This document shows positions 27,427 to 37,498 of a stretch of DNA of 64,000 bases, piece after piece. How positions within the stretch are numbered: the first letter of the stretch is position 1; each line of letters begins with the position of its first letter. Below the pieces are notes generated by a model that saw only the letters and a program-made list of their open reading frames with translations, was not told the DNA's origin and made no database searches. This DNA is from Ectopseudomonas chengduensis (GTDB lineage: Bacteria; Pseudomonadota; Gammaproteobacteria; Pseudomonadales; Pseudomonadaceae): assembly GCF_015712065.1 (NCBI RefSeq), contig NZ_JACFYZ010000003.1, positions 310,001 through 374,000 on the forward strand. The letters are read 5' to 3'. The position numbers were made by a program, and so were the translations under genes.

Positions 27427-28083
27427 ATGAAGACCAGGCGTAATCTGATCGCAGCCACTGCGCTCATGGCCTTGCTGGCCGGCTGTACTACCAACCCTTA
27501 CACCGGCGAGAGCCAGGCCGGCAAAGCTGGCATCTATGGCGGCATCGGCGCCGCGACCGGTGCGGTGATCGGCGCTGCGACTTCTAGCAAAAAGGACCGC
27601 ACCAAAGGCGCGCTGATCGGTGCGGCCGTCGGTGGCGCCGCCGGTGGTGGTTACGGCTATTACGTCGACACCCAGGAGGCCAAACTGCGCCAGACCCTGC
27701 AGGGCACTGGCGTGCAGGTGCAACGCAACGGCGATGATCTGAAACTGATCATGCCGGGCAATATCACCTTCGCCAGCAACTCGGCGGATATCTCCAGCAG
27801 CTTCTACCCGACCCTCAATTCGCTGGTGCTGGTGTTCAAGGAGTTCAACAAGAACGGTGTGAACATCGTCGGTCACACCGACAGCACCGGTTCGCAGGAG
27901 CTTAATCAGAGCCTGTCGCAGCGTCGCGCTCAGAGCGTGGCCAACTACCTGACCGCCAATGGCGTGCCGGGTCAGCGCATCTCTGCATACGGTGCTGGCC
28001 CGAGCCAGCCGATTGCCAGCAACGCCACCGATGCTGGTCGTGCGCAGAACCGTCGTGTCGAGATCAACCTGCGTCCGCTTTAA
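27427..28083 (+). CDS. OmpA-like glycine-zipper lipoprotein (second copy)
   Basis: A 218-residue YiaD-type lipoprotein, paralogue of the preceding gene. The lipobox is LAGC with Cys20, a glycine zipper lies at about 37-77, and the OmpA domain at about 105-217 carries VGHTDSTG and [12 protein letters not shown]. The two proteins match along the full length, including [10 protein letters not shown] and NRRVE. They differ most in the region after the lipobox (DQSAPSSN versus TGESQAGK). GGAAAG precedes the ATG. A strong terminator follows. It may share a transcript with the first copy, or have its own promoter in the 142-base gap. Confidence 0.85.
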   Translation: MKTRRNLIAATALMALLAGCTTNPYTGESQAGKAGIYGGIGAATGAVIGAATSSKKDRTKGALIGAAVGGAAGGGYGYYVDTQEAKLRQTLQGTGVQVQRNGDDLKLIMPGNITFASNSADISSSFYPTLNSLVLVFKEFNKNGVNIVGHTDSTGSQELNQSLSQRRAQSVANYLTANGVPGQRISAYGAGPSQPIASNATDAGRAQNRRVEINLRPL

Positions 28084-28102
28084 GGCCTCGTCGCGTTGAA
28101 TC

Positions 28103-28127
28103 AAAGCCTCCCTCCGGGAGGCTTTTT
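28103..28127 (+). terminator. Intrinsic terminator after the OmpA-like pair
   Basis: Stem AAGCCTCCC / GGGAGGCTT with a tight TCC loop and a T6 tract. Confidence 0.9.
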
Positions 28128-28329
28128 TATGTCGCTGACATTCACGGCTGCGGACGTATTCCACTGAGGCGTCAGAGGGCGTTTGCGGCAATGTCCGTGA
28201 CCGCCCGTCGAGTCTCTTCTGGCAAAAGGCCACTCATTCAAATCCTGACTAGAATGCTTGCTGTGGTTCTGTGATGTCCGCGTGCGGATGTACCGTGCGC
28301 GTTGGTTCTGGATGACCGAAGGAGAGCGA

Positions 28330-31300
28330 ATGGACGACAGAGCTGTCGAGCGGCCACCAAGGCCCTGGACGCCGCTGCTGGTTGCACTTGGCCTGCTACT
28401 GGGGTTGGGTGGCCTGATTTTCTGGCAGTGGAATACTTTGCAGGAGCGAGAGCGCGAGAACAGTCAGCGCCGCTTTCAGCTGGAGGCTCAGGACGTAAGC
28501 CAGCGGGTGCTGGCGCGTATGCGCACATACGAGATGGTCCTGCGCGGCGTATCCGGGCTGATGATAGGCAGTGATCAAGTCTCGCTCGCCGAGTGGGAGC
28601 GCGCTCTGGATCAGTTGCAGGTTCAGGATCGCTATCCTGGTATTCAGGCCGTGGCCTGGTCACGTTATCTGCTGCCGGAGCAACTGACTGACTTTGCCGC
28701 CGAGGTGGCTGCCGACGGTCGCCTCGACTATCAAATCTTCCCTTCTGGTGAGCGTGAGCATTATTTGCCCATCGATTACGTCAGCCCCGTGGATTGGCGC
28801 AATCGGCGCGTGCTTGGCTTCGACATGCTCAGCGAAGCAGTGCGGCGGACGGCTATCGAGCGCAGTGTAGAGACTGGCGAAGCCAGCCTCAGCGCGCCGC
28901 TGATCTTGCGTCAGGAGGTCGATGTAGACGTGCAGTCTGGCGTACTGCTCTACCTGCCGGTGTTTCGCCCAGGGTTACCCGTCAATACCGCAGAACAGCG
29001 GCGATCTGCATTGCTGGGCCTGGTGCATGGGGCTTTTCGCAGCCATGACCTGATCGATGGGATTCTTGGCGCTCAGAGCCGTCTGTTCGACATCATCCTG
29101 AAAGACCTGCAGGCGACCGATTTGCAGATGATCAGTGGTGAAACCAAGGTCAACGGTTGGCAGCCGAGATTTCGCAGTCAGCAGGAGTTATCCCTGTATG
29201 GCCGCACCTGGGCGCTTGAGGTGATCGGCACCCCTGAATATGAGCGCAGCCTGGTCGATCGCAGCAGCATGCTCGGTCTCTGGGCGGGCCTGGCCGCGAC
29301 GCTGCTGCTGTCGATTCTGGTCGGCGGCTTTCTCTATCAGCGCGAGCGCAAGCTGCAGATCAGTGAGCGGGCTGCTGTGGCCCTGCGCGAGCGCGAAGAG
29401 CGCTTTCGTCTATTGGTCGAACGGCTGCCGGTGGCGACCCTGCTCTGTGATGACAGGGGCCGTATCGAAATGGCCAATCGCAGCGCTGCCGAGCTCTTCG
29501 ACTGCCCGCTCAATGCCTTGCCGGGTGAGACCGTGTTGCGCGTGCTGCCCAATATCGAATCGCCGAAAGACCTGCAGGAGCAGTTGGCCGAGAGTGACGA
29601 ACGCATGGTGCGCACGTTACGCGGTGAGTCGATTCCGGTCAGCATCAGTCTCAATCCGCTGCACGAGGGCAGCAGCTACCTGATCAACCTGGTGGACCTG
29701 CGTGCGCGCAAGGTGGCCGAGGAGCGTTTTCGTCTGGTGGTCGAGGCGTCGCCCAATGCCATCGTGCTGGTCGATGCCCTGGGGCGCATCGCCATGGTCA
29801 ATCGACAGACCGAGTTGCTGTTCGGGTACGAACGGCAGATGTTGCTCGGCGAGCCGGTGGAAATGCTCCTGCCGACGGCGCAGCGCGGCAGCCATGTGGC
29901 GCTGCGTCGCGGTTACCAGGCCATGCCCGAGCAGCGCCGCATGGGCGGTAATCGCGAGCTGTTCGGGCAGCACCGCGAAGGCGGCATGATTCCTCTGGAG
30001 GTTGGCCTGTCGCCGATTCGCAGTGGCGACGAGACACTCGTGCAGGCGGTGATCATCGATATCAGTGAGCGCAAGGCGGCCGAGCAGAAGTTGCGCGAGC
30101 AGGCCGAGCAACTGTTGTTGGCCAACCGCTATAAGTCCGAGTTTCTCGCCAACATGTCCCATGAGCTGCGCACGCCGCTCAACAGCATCCTGATTCTCAG
30201 CGACCAACTGCGGCAGAACCTGGCTGGCAATCTCACCGAGAAGCAGACCAAGCATGCCGATATCGTGCACCGCGCCGGCAGTGATCTGCTGCAACTGATC
30301 AACGATGTACTCGACCTGGCCAAGGTCGAATCGGGGCGTATGCAGCTCAAGCTGGAGCCGATCAACATGCAGGACGTGCTGGTGGAGCTCGATGCCAGCC
30401 TGCGGCCGATGGCCGAACTCAAGGGCTTGCGTCTGCACACCCAGCTGGAGGCCGGGGTACCACGCGTTATTCACACCGACCGCGTGCGTCTGCATCAGAT
30501 CCTGCGCAATCTGCTGTCCAACGCGCTGAAGTTCACCGATCAGGGCGAGGTCACGCTGAGCGTCAGCAGTCAGGGGCGCCAGGAGGATGAGCGCGAGCTG
30601 CTCTGTTTCAGCGTGCGTGATACTGGCATTGGTATCGATCCGGCCCAGCACGAGCAGGTCTTCCAGGCTTTTCAGCAGATCGACGGTTCTACCAGCCGGC
30701 GTTTCGGCGGTACCGGTCTGGGGCTGGCTATTACCCGTCAGCTGGTGCTGGCCCTGGATGGCGATATCAGCCTGCAGAGCGCGCCGGGACAGGGTTCTAC
30801 CTTCACCGTCAGATTGCCGGTGCAGGCGGGCTCACTCAGTGTCGAAGCGCCGCTCGAGGGGCCGCAGCGTGCAGGTGACGGCCCGCCGCTGTTGATCATC
30901 GAGGACGATGCTAATTTCGCTGCGGTGATCGCCGAGGAGGCTCATGCTCACGGCTTCTCCAGCGTGCACTGCCGCACCGGGTTACAGGCGCTGGGACTGC
31001 TGCAGCAGGAGTCGTTCAATGCGGTGATCCTCGACATCCTGCTTCCCGATCTCAGTGGCTGGCAGCTGTTTCGGCGTCTGCGCGCCCAGCCGAACCATCG
31101 GCATACGCCGGTGCACATCATTTCCTGCGTCCCGCAACCGGTGGGTTGGAACGACGATGGCACCCGCTATCTGGTCAAACCCATCGGTCGCGATGAGCTG
31201 GAGCAGGTATTCATCGAGCTGCAGCACGGTGCGCAGCAGGAGCAGGCATTGTTGTTGGTGGAGGATGTCGAGATAGAGCGCGAGCACTACCGCGAGCAAC

Positions 31301-32046
31301 TGACGGAGCTGGGCTTTCAGGTCATCGCCTGCGCCGATGGCGAGCAGGCCCGCGAGGCCTATGCGCAGGGCCAGTTCTGCGCGCTGGTGATCGATCTCGA
31401 CCTGCCGGATCAGGACGGTTTTGCCTTGCTCGACAGCCTCAATCAGTTGCGCACGTTGCAAGGTACGCGCGTGGTAATCAACACCGGTGTGGACGTCACT
31501 CAGCAGACCCTGCAACGGCTGCGGCGCTATAGCGCCGTGGTGGTGCGCAAGCATGGTGATGACACCGACGCGTTGTGCCAGGCGGTGCAGGGCTTTCTCG
31601 GTGACGTGCGTGCGCCGCAACCGGCCCAGGCACGGCTCAACCCGTTACAGGGCAAGCGCATCCTGCTGGTGGATGACGATGTGCGTAACGTCTATGCACT
31701 GACGGCGCTGCTGGATGAAGTGGGGCTGCGCGTCAGCTCCGCCAAGGACGGCCTGGAGGCCATCGCCAGTTACCAGCGTGATCCCTTCGACCTGATTTTG
31801 ATGGATATGGCCATGCCCAATATGGATGGCTACACGGCCACGCGGCTGCTCAAGCAGGAGCACGGCTGCGTGATCCCCATCATCGCGCTCACGGCCCACG
31901 CCATGAAGGGCGATCGCGAGAAGTGCATCACCGCTGGCGCGGATGACTACATGGCCAAGCCGATCAAGCGTGACGAGCTGCTGGCACTGCTGGAGCGCTG
32001 GCTGGCGATGCCGACCATGCCTTCGCCCGGCGATGGACTACCCTGA
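28330..32046 (+). CDS. CHASE-PAS hybrid histidine kinase with three receiver domains
   Basis: A 1238-residue membrane sensor kinase. Helix 1 (about 17-36) and helix 2 (about 314-337) flank a periplasmic CHASE-type domain. Two PAS domains follow (about 357-465 and 469-585). The HisKA domain has His611 in MSHELRTPLN, and the ATPase domain (about 690-805) contains GTGLGLAI. Three receivers come next, with predicted phospho-Asp residues at 902 (ILDILLPD), 1022 (VIDLDLPD) and 1159 (ILMDMAMPN). There is no HPt domain. The ATG at 28330 has AAGGAG upstream. It is followed after 45 bases by a REC-PAS-GGDEF-EAL protein, its likely partner, so the output is probably cyclic-di-GMP. Confidence 0.9.
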   Translation: MDDRAVERPPRPWTPLLVALGLLLGLGGLIFWQWNTLQERERENSQRRFQLEAQDVSQRVLARMRTYEMVLRGVSGLMIGSDQVSLAEWERALDQLQVQDRYPGIQAVAWSRYLLPEQLTDFAAEVAADGRLDYQIFPSGEREHYLPIDYVSPVDWRNRRVLGFDMLSEAVRRTAIERSVETGEASLSAPLILRQEVDVDVQSGVLLYLPVFRPGLPVNTAEQRRSALLGLVHGAFRSHDLIDGILGAQSRLFDIILKDLQATDLQMISGETKVNGWQPRFRSQQELSLYGRTWALEVIGTPEYERSLVDRSSMLGLWAGLAATLLLSILVGGFLYQRERKLQISERAAVALREREERFRLLVERLPVATLLCDDRGRIEMANRSAAELFDCPLNALPGETVLRVLPNIESPKDLQEQLAESDERMVRTLRGESIPVSISLNPLHEGSSYLINLVDLRARKVAEERFRLVVEASPNAIVLVDALGRIAMVNRQTELLFGYERQMLLGEPVEMLLPTAQRGSHVALRRGYQAMPEQRRMGGNRELFGQHREGGMIPLEVGLSPIRSGDETLVQAVIIDISERKAAEQKLREQAEQLLLANRYKSEFLANMSHELRTPLNSILILSDQLRQNLAGNLTEKQTKHADIVHRAGSDLLQLINDVLDLAKVESGRMQLKLEPINMQDVLVELDASLRPMAELKGLRLHTQLEAGVPRVIHTDRVRLHQILRNLLSNALKFTDQGEVTLSVSSQGRQEDERELLCFSVRDTGIGIDPAQHEQVFQAFQQIDGSTSRRFGGTGLGLAITRQLVLALDGDISLQSAPGQGSTFTVRLPVQAGSLSVEAPLEGPQRAGDGPPLLIIEDDANFAAVIAEEAHAHGFSSVHCRTGLQALGLLQQESFNAVILDILLPDLSGWQLFRRLRAQPNHRHTPVHIISCVPQPVGWNDDGTRYLVKPIGRDELEQVFIELQHGAQQEQALLLVEDVEIEREHYREQLTELGFQVIACADGEQAREAYAQGQFCALVIDLDLPDQDGFALLDSLNQLRTLQGTRVVINTGVDVTQQTLQRLRRYSAVVVRKHGDDTDALCQAVQGFLGDVRAPQPAQARLNPLQGKRILLVDDDVRNVYALTALLDEVGLRVSSAKDGLEAIASYQRDPFDLILMDMAMPNMDGYTATRLLKQEHGCVIPIIALTAHAMKGDREKCITAGADDYMAKPIKRDELLALLERWLAMPTMPSPGDGLP

Positions 32047-32091
32047 TGACAGGAGTGACTGGTGCAAGGGCAGATGGATAGGGGAGTGACG

Positions 32092-34239
32092 ATGGCCCAG
32101 GCGCAGAGCAAGAACGCCGCCGTACCCGCCAAGCAGGTTCTGCTGGTGGTGGATGACCGTGTAGAGAACCTCGAGGCCATGCAGGCGCTACTCGAAGATG
32201 GAGAGTGGCTGCTGCGCTGTGCCAGTTCCGGCGAAGAGGCCCTGCGCTGTCTGCTCGAAGAGGATGTAGGGCTGGTGCTGCTGGACGTGCAGATGCCGGG
32301 TATGGACGGCTTCGAAGTCGCCCGGTTGATGCGCGGCAACCCCCGTACGCGGCTGACGCCGATCATCTTCGTTTCCGCCATCGCGCAGACCCACGATGCC
32401 GTGCTGCGTGGGTACAGCACTGGCGCCGTGGACTTCGTGCTCAAACCTTTCGATTCCAGCGTGCTGCGCCACAAGATTCAGAGCCTGCTGGAGCACGAGC
32501 ACAATCGCTGCGAATTACAGACACTTTCCCAGCAGCTCGAACGCGCCAGGGCATTCAACGCCTCGGTGCTGGCCAACGCCGCCGAGGGTATCCTGGTGGT
32601 CGGCGAGGACGGTCGCATCCAGTTCGCCAACCCGGCCATGGCGCAGATGCTTGATGGCGAGGTAGGCGATCTTGAGGGCGCCGATCTGCTGTCGTTTCTC
32701 AAGAATCCGGCCAGCGACGACGGTTGGCAGCAATCGGAGTTCTACCTGCACTTCAGGCGCGAGGCCACCTACCGCGTGCATGAAGCGATGATGCGCACGC
32801 TCAAGGGTGGTTGTCTGCCGGTGGCGTTGTCCTGCTCGCCACTGCCGCGGCCGCAACGCGCGATGGTATTGATCGCGCTGGACATGTCGGTGGTGCGTAA
32901 TCTGCATGCGCAGCTGGAGTCGCAGGCGGTTACTGACGCGCTGACCGGCCTGCTCAATCGACGTGGCTTTCATCAGGCGCTGGAATCGGCGTTGGCGCGT
33001 ATCGAACGCAGCGGTCAGCGGCTCGCGGTGCTTTACCTGGACCTGGACGGTTTCAAACGCATCAATGACTCGTTGGGCCATGATGTCGGCGATCAGCTGC
33101 TGCGTCGTGTCGGTGAGCAGCTCAAGGCGTGCTTGCGCCCCTACGATAGCCTGGCACGCATCGGCGGTGACGAGTTCACTGCGCTGCTGGACAACCTCGG
33201 TCACCCCGAGGATGCGGCCAAGGTCGCGGAGAAGCTGATCGAACTGGTCTCGGTGCGCCACACCCTCGATGGTGTGGATTTCACCCTCGGCGCCAGCGTT
33301 GGCATCGCCTGCTTTCCTGAATGCGGGCAGAGCGTCGAGGGCCTGCTGCGTTCGGCCGACATGGCGATGTACGAAGCCAAGCGCGCCGGTCGCCAGCAAT
33401 ACCGCTTCTTCTCACCGGAAATGAACGGCCGTGCGCGTTCGCGGCTGATGCTCGAAGAAAGCCTGCGTCACGCCATCGAGAACGATGACTTCGTGCTGGT
33501 CTATCAGCCCCAGTTCCATCTCGATAGCGGGCGCCTGCGCGGCTTCGAGGCCTTGCTGCGCTGGCAGCATCGTGTCGCGGGTACCGTTGCGCCGAACGTG
33601 TTCATACCGCTGCTTGAAGAAACCCGCCTGATCAATCGTCTCGGTGAATGGATCTTCCGTGAGGGCGCCAGGCAGCTGGCGGACTTCAAGCAGCAGTTCG
33701 GTGAGGACATGGTGCTCAGTCTCAATGTCAGCCCGGTGCAGTTCGGTATGCCGCAACTGGTGACTGATCTGCAGCGTGTACTCGACGCCCACGGTCTGAA
33801 GCCCAGTCAACTGGAGGTGGAAGTTACCGAGAGTGCGCTGATGCAGGACCTGGAGCTGACCCAGGCGCAGTTGCTTCATCTGCGTGAGCTGGGGGTGAAG
33901 ATCGCCATCGATGACTTCGGCACCGGTTACTCGTCACTGGCTTATCTGCGTCATTTCGAGCTGGACACGCTGAAAATCGACCGTCTGTTCGTTTCCAACA
34001 TGCTCGACTCACCGCGTGACGCCGCGGTGGTCAGCACCATCATCGATCTTGGTCGGCATCTGGGATTGGAGGTCATCGCCGAGGGTGTCGAAACTCAGGC
34101 GCAGCGCGAGTGGCTGACGCGGCACCACTGCAACATCATGCAGGGCTTTCTGGTGGCGCCGGGTGTGTCGGCCGGCACCGCGATGCAGGTGCCGGCGCAG
34201 CTGGATTGGAGCAAGTTGCCCCTGCCACGTGGTGAATGA
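32092..34239 (+). CDS. REC-PAS-GGDEF-EAL response regulator
   Basis: A 715-residue cytoplasmic protein that probably makes and/or degrades cyclic-di-GMP. The receiver has VDD and phospho-Asp65 (LLDVQMPG), and the Lys of LKPFD. A PAS domain follows (about 150-270). The cyclase motif GGDEF is intact at 358-362 with an RPYD inhibitory site at 349-352. The phosphodiesterase motif EAL is intact at 486-488, with DDFGTGYSSL, KIDRLF and EGVET. Both activities are therefore possible. The ATG at 32092 has GGGGAG five bases before it; an earlier GTG lacks a comparable signal. It is co-transcribed with the hybrid kinase. Confidence 0.9.
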   Translation: MAQAQSKNAAVPAKQVLLVVDDRVENLEAMQALLEDGEWLLRCASSGEEALRCLLEEDVGLVLLDVQMPGMDGFEVARLMRGNPRTRLTPIIFVSAIAQTHDAVLRGYSTGAVDFVLKPFDSSVLRHKIQSLLEHEHNRCELQTLSQQLERARAFNASVLANAAEGILVVGEDGRIQFANPAMAQMLDGEVGDLEGADLLSFLKNPASDDGWQQSEFYLHFRREATYRVHEAMMRTLKGGCLPVALSCSPLPRPQRAMVLIALDMSVVRNLHAQLESQAVTDALTGLLNRRGFHQALESALARIERSGQRLAVLYLDLDGFKRINDSLGHDVGDQLLRRVGEQLKACLRPYDSLARIGGDEFTALLDNLGHPEDAAKVAEKLIELVSVRHTLDGVDFTLGASVGIACFPECGQSVEGLLRSADMAMYEAKRAGRQQYRFFSPEMNGRARSRLMLEESLRHAIENDDFVLVYQPQFHLDSGRLRGFEALLRWQHRVAGTVAPNVFIPLLEETRLINRLGEWIFREGARQLADFKQQFGEDMVLSLNVSPVQFGMPQLVTDLQRVLDAHGLKPSQLEVEVTESALMQDLELTQAQLLHLRELGVKIAIDDFGTGYSSLAYLRHFELDTLKIDRLFVSNMLDSPRDAAVVSTIIDLGRHLGLEVIAEGVETQAQREWLTRHHCNIMQGFLVAPGVSAGTAMQVPAQLDWSKLPLPRGE

Positions 34240-34254
34240 AGCGCCGCTGACGCT

Positions 34255-35151
34255 TCAGGCTTGCTGGTGAAGGCTGGCGAGCTCCGCGTCTTTCTCTTCC
34301 CACAGACGGTTGACCCACTGCTGGAATGCCAGGCGGTAATCGTCGTCCTGATCGTAGTTGCGGCCGATGAATTCGCGCGGAATATCGACCTGCCTGAAAA
34401 TCACCTGCACAGCATCCAGTCGGCCACAGAGCAGGTCCCAGAAGCCCGGCACACCATGTGGGTAGTGGATGGTGACATTGACGATGGCATGCAGTTGTTC
34501 ACCCATCGCGTCGAGCACGAAGGCGATGCCGCCGGCCTTGGGCTTGAGCAGGTACTTGAACGGCGACTGCTGCTGCGCATGCTTGGCCGGAGTCAGGCGG
34601 GTGCCCTCGAGGAAGTTGAATACCGCCACGGGATTGGTCTTGTAACGCGCGCAGGCCTTGCGCGTGGTGGCCAGGTCCTGGCCGCGCTTTTCCGGGTACT
34701 TGGCCAGGTATTCCTTGCTGAAGCGCTTCATGAAGGGAAACTCCAGCGCCCACCAGCACAGGCCGATCACCGGTACCCAGATCAACTCCTGCTTGAGGAA
34801 GAATTTCAGCAGCGGCATGCGCTGGTTGAGCAGGTATTGCAGCACCAGGATGTCCACCCAGCTCTGGTGGTTGCTGGTCACCAGATAGGAGTGACGGGTA
34901 TCGAAGCGCTCCAGCCCCTGAACCTTCCAGTCGATGTGGCCAACCAGGCGCATCCAGAATTTATTGATGCCGATCCAGCTTTCGGCGATGCCGTGCATGA
35001 CGAAGCGCAGCGCGCGCTGGATCGGCGCGAAGGGCAGCAGCAGTTTGAGCAGGGCGACGAAGAACAGCGGCCAGCACCAGAGCAGGGTATTGAGAGCCAG
35101 CAGCAGGCTCGCGATCAGGCCGCGCAGCGGCGCGGGAAGAAAGTGCAGCAT
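34255..35151 (-). CDS. Lysophospholipid acyltransferase-like protein (YihG type)
   Basis: A 298-residue inner-membrane acyltransferase. An N-terminal hydrophobic segment (LIASLLLALNTLLWCWPLFF region, about 11-40) anchors it. The catalytic H-x4-D motif is NHQSWVD (about 94-100), and the acceptor-site motif is FLEGTR (about 179-184) within VFNFLEGTRLTPAK. It belongs with the YihG/PlsC acyltransferases that acylate lysophosphatidic acid, lysophospholipids or similar acceptors. The ATG at 35151 has GGAGG about ten bases upstream; the frame continues to a GTG at 35181. Convergent with the GGDEF-EAL gene, with only a weak hairpin (34237-34257) between them. Confidence 0.83.
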   Translation of the reverse strand: MLHFLPAPLRGLIASLLLALNTLLWCWPLFFVALLKLLLPFAPIQRALRFVMHGIAESWIGINKFWMRLVGHIDWKVQGLERFDTRHSYLVTSNHQSWVDILVLQYLLNQRMPLLKFFLKQELIWVPVIGLCWWALEFPFMKRFSKEYLAKYPEKRGQDLATTRKACARYKTNPVAVFNFLEGTRLTPAKHAQQQSPFKYLLKPKAGGIAFVLDAMGEQLHAIVNVTIHYPHGVPGFWDLLCGRLDAVQVIFRQVDIPREFIGRNYDQDDDYRLAFQQWVNRLWEEKDAELASLHQQA

Positions 35152-35395
35152 CGGGCGAACGCCTCCATAAGCAGGCTGCACATCCGGCGGGCAGCCTGAG
35201 AAAGGGGCTTTCTATGTGCCCCGTATCAGTCGAAAGAGCTGCGGCGTTCCGTGCAGCGAGCTGGTTCGGCGCCAAGGGTAACGGTTGTGCACTGACCTGC
35301 AAGTGCCAGTGTTGACCATCAGGTTTTGTCTGCTCGCTGTTGCGGCCCGCGCGCACCTAGCTTTCCATGGCGCGCACGCTGCACCTACGGCCTCT

Positions 35396-37489
35396 CTAGC
35401 TCGGCAGGTCGGCCGCCTGAATGGCCGTCAGTGCGATGGTATAGACGATGTCGTCGACCAGCGCACCGCGCGACAGGTCGTTCACCGGCTTGCGCAGGCC
35501 CTGCAGCATCGGCCCGACACTGATGCACTCGGCGCTGCGCTGCACCGCCTTGTAAGTGGTGTTGCCGGTGTTCAGATCAGGGAACACGAACACCGTGGCG
35601 CGACCGGCTACCGGGCTGTTCGGCGCCTTCTGCCGGCCGACGCTCTCGATGGCTGCAGCGTCGTACTGCAGCGGGCCGTCGAGCAGCAGGTCCGGGCGTT
35701 TTTCGCGAGCCAGGCGGGTCGCGGCCCGTACCTTTTCCACCTCCTCGCCGCTGCCGGAATCACCAGTGGAGTAGCTGAGCATGGCCACCCGCGGCGGAAT
35801 GCCGAAGGCCTGCGCCGAGGCGGCGCTCTGCAGAGCGATTTCCGCCAGTTGCTCTGCGTTGGGGTCCGGGTTCACCGCGCAGTCGCCATAGACCAGCACC
35901 TGATCCGGCAGCAGCATGAAGAACACCGATGACACCAGGTTGTAACCCGGCGCAGTCTTGATCAGCTGCAGCGCCGGGCGAATGGTGTTGGCGGTGGTGT
36001 GAATGGCGCCAGACACCAGGCCGTCCACTTCGTCCAGTGCCAGCATCATGGTGCCGAGCACCACGGTGTCCTCCAGCTGCGCCTCGGCCATCGGCGCGTT
36101 GAGGCCCTTGCCCTTGCGCAGTTCGACCATCGGCTCGACATAGCGACCGCGAATCAGGTCCGGGTCGAGAATTTCCAGGCCTTCCGGTAGCTCGATACCC
36201 TGTGCTCGGGCGACAGCCTGCACGTCTTCCGGCTTGGCCAGCAGCACGCAGCGGGCAATGCCGCGCGCCTGACAGATGGCAGCGGCCTGAACGGTGCGTG
36301 GCTCGCTGCCCTCGGGCAGGACGATGCGCTTGGCAGCGGCCTTGGCGCGTTGCACCAGTTGGTAGCGGAAGGCCGGGGGTGACAGGCGCAGCTCCCGCGG
36401 CGTGCCGCAGCGCGCGCTCAACCAGTCATGATCGATATGCCCAGCAACGAAGTCGGAGACCTTCTCCGCGCGCTCGCGGTCATCCAGGGGGATTTCCTTG
36501 TTCAGGCGGTTGAGGTTGGTGGCGGTATCGTAGGAGCCGGTGCTCACGGTCATCACCGGCAGGCCACTGGCCAGGGCGCCCTGGCACAGCTCCATGATGC
36601 GTGGGTCGGGGGCGAAATCGCTGCACAGCAGCAGCCCGGCCAGCGGTACGCCATTCATCGCCGCCAGGCTGGCGGAAAGGATGATGTCGTCGCGGTCACC
36701 CGGCGTCACCACCAGGGTGCCGGGCTTGAGCAACTGCACGCTGTTGGCCACCGCACGGGCGCAGAGCACGATCTTGAGCATGCGTCGCTGCTCGTAATCG
36801 CCAGCGTTGAGGATACGCGCGCCGAGCAGCTCGGCGATGTCCTTGGTGCGCGGCGCGTTCAGTTCGTCCTGCCAGGGAATGCAGCCGAGCAGGCGGAAGT
36901 CCTGGCTCTTGAGCAGTGGTGAAAATTCCAGCAGGCGCTCGGCAAAGGCGGTGATGCCATCTTCGCTGCGCACCTTGTTGAGAATCACGCCGAGCACCTT
37001 CGGGTCCTTCGGCCCGCCGAACAGCTGCGCCTGGATTTCGATGCGGTCGGACAGTTCGGTGAGGTTCTCGTCTTCCGGGGCGCTGACCAGGATCACGTCG
37101 GCATCCAGGCTCTTGGCCAGATGGAAATTGACCCGGGCGGCGTAGCTGGCGTGGCGCGTCGGTACCATGCCTTCGACGATGACCACGTCCTTGTCGGCGG
37201 CGGCCTGCTGATAGAGGCTGATGATCTCTTCCAGCAGTTCATCCAGTTGGCCATCGCCGAGCATGCGCTCGACATGGCTGAGCGGCAGCGGCTTGGGCGA
37301 GTTCAGACCGTGGGTGCGGGCGATCAGCTCGCTGGAGCGCTCCGGGCCGAGGTCGCCGGCATGGGGCTGGGCGATGGGCTTGAAGAAGCCGACCTTGAGG
37401 CCGCTGCGTTCGAGCGCGCCGACCAGGCCGAGGCTGATGGAGGTGAGGCCGACACCGAAACCGGTGGGGGCGATGAAGAAGGTATGCAT
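35396..37489 (-). CDS. pta: Phosphate acetyltransferase
   Basis: A 697-residue enzyme that interconverts acetyl-CoA and acetyl phosphate. It has the long bacterial form: an N-terminal P-loop-like and DRTGG region (MHTFFIAPTGFGVGLTS...; GDRDDIILSA), then a C-terminal catalytic Pta domain (about 370-695). The latter shows VLPEGSEPRTVQAA, GAIHTTANTIRPALQ and the MLSYSTGDSGSG substrate loop. It lies nine bases downstream of ackA and is clearly co-transcribed; the pair gives ATP from acetyl-CoA during overflow or anaerobic pyruvate metabolism. No anaerobic Anr-type box was identified upstream of the operon. Confidence 0.95.
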   Translation of the reverse strand: MHTFFIAPTGFGVGLTSISLGLVGALERSGLKVGFFKPIAQPHAGDLGPERSSELIARTHGLNSPKPLPLSHVERMLGDGQLDELLEEIISLYQQAAADKDVVIVEGMVPTRHASYAARVNFHLAKSLDADVILVSAPEDENLTELSDRIEIQAQLFGGPKDPKVLGVILNKVRSEDGITAFAERLLEFSPLLKSQDFRLLGCIPWQDELNAPRTKDIAELLGARILNAGDYEQRRMLKIVLCARAVANSVQLLKPGTLVVTPGDRDDIILSASLAAMNGVPLAGLLLCSDFAPDPRIMELCQGALASGLPVMTVSTGSYDTATNLNRLNKEIPLDDRERAEKVSDFVAGHIDHDWLSARCGTPRELRLSPPAFRYQLVQRAKAAAKRIVLPEGSEPRTVQAAAICQARGIARCVLLAKPEDVQAVARAQGIELPEGLEILDPDLIRGRYVEPMVELRKGKGLNAPMAEAQLEDTVVLGTMMLALDEVDGLVSGAIHTTANTIRPALQLIKTAPGYNLVSSVFFMLLPDQVLVYGDCAVNPDPNAEQLAEIALQSAASAQAFGIPPRVAMLSYSTGDSGSGEEVEKVRAATRLAREKRPDLLLDGPLQYDAAAIESVGRQKAPNSPVAGRATVFVFPDLNTGNTTYKAVQRSAECISVGPMLQGLRKPVNDLSRGALVDDIVYTIALTAIQAADLPS

Positions 37490-37498
37490 GAAATAGCC

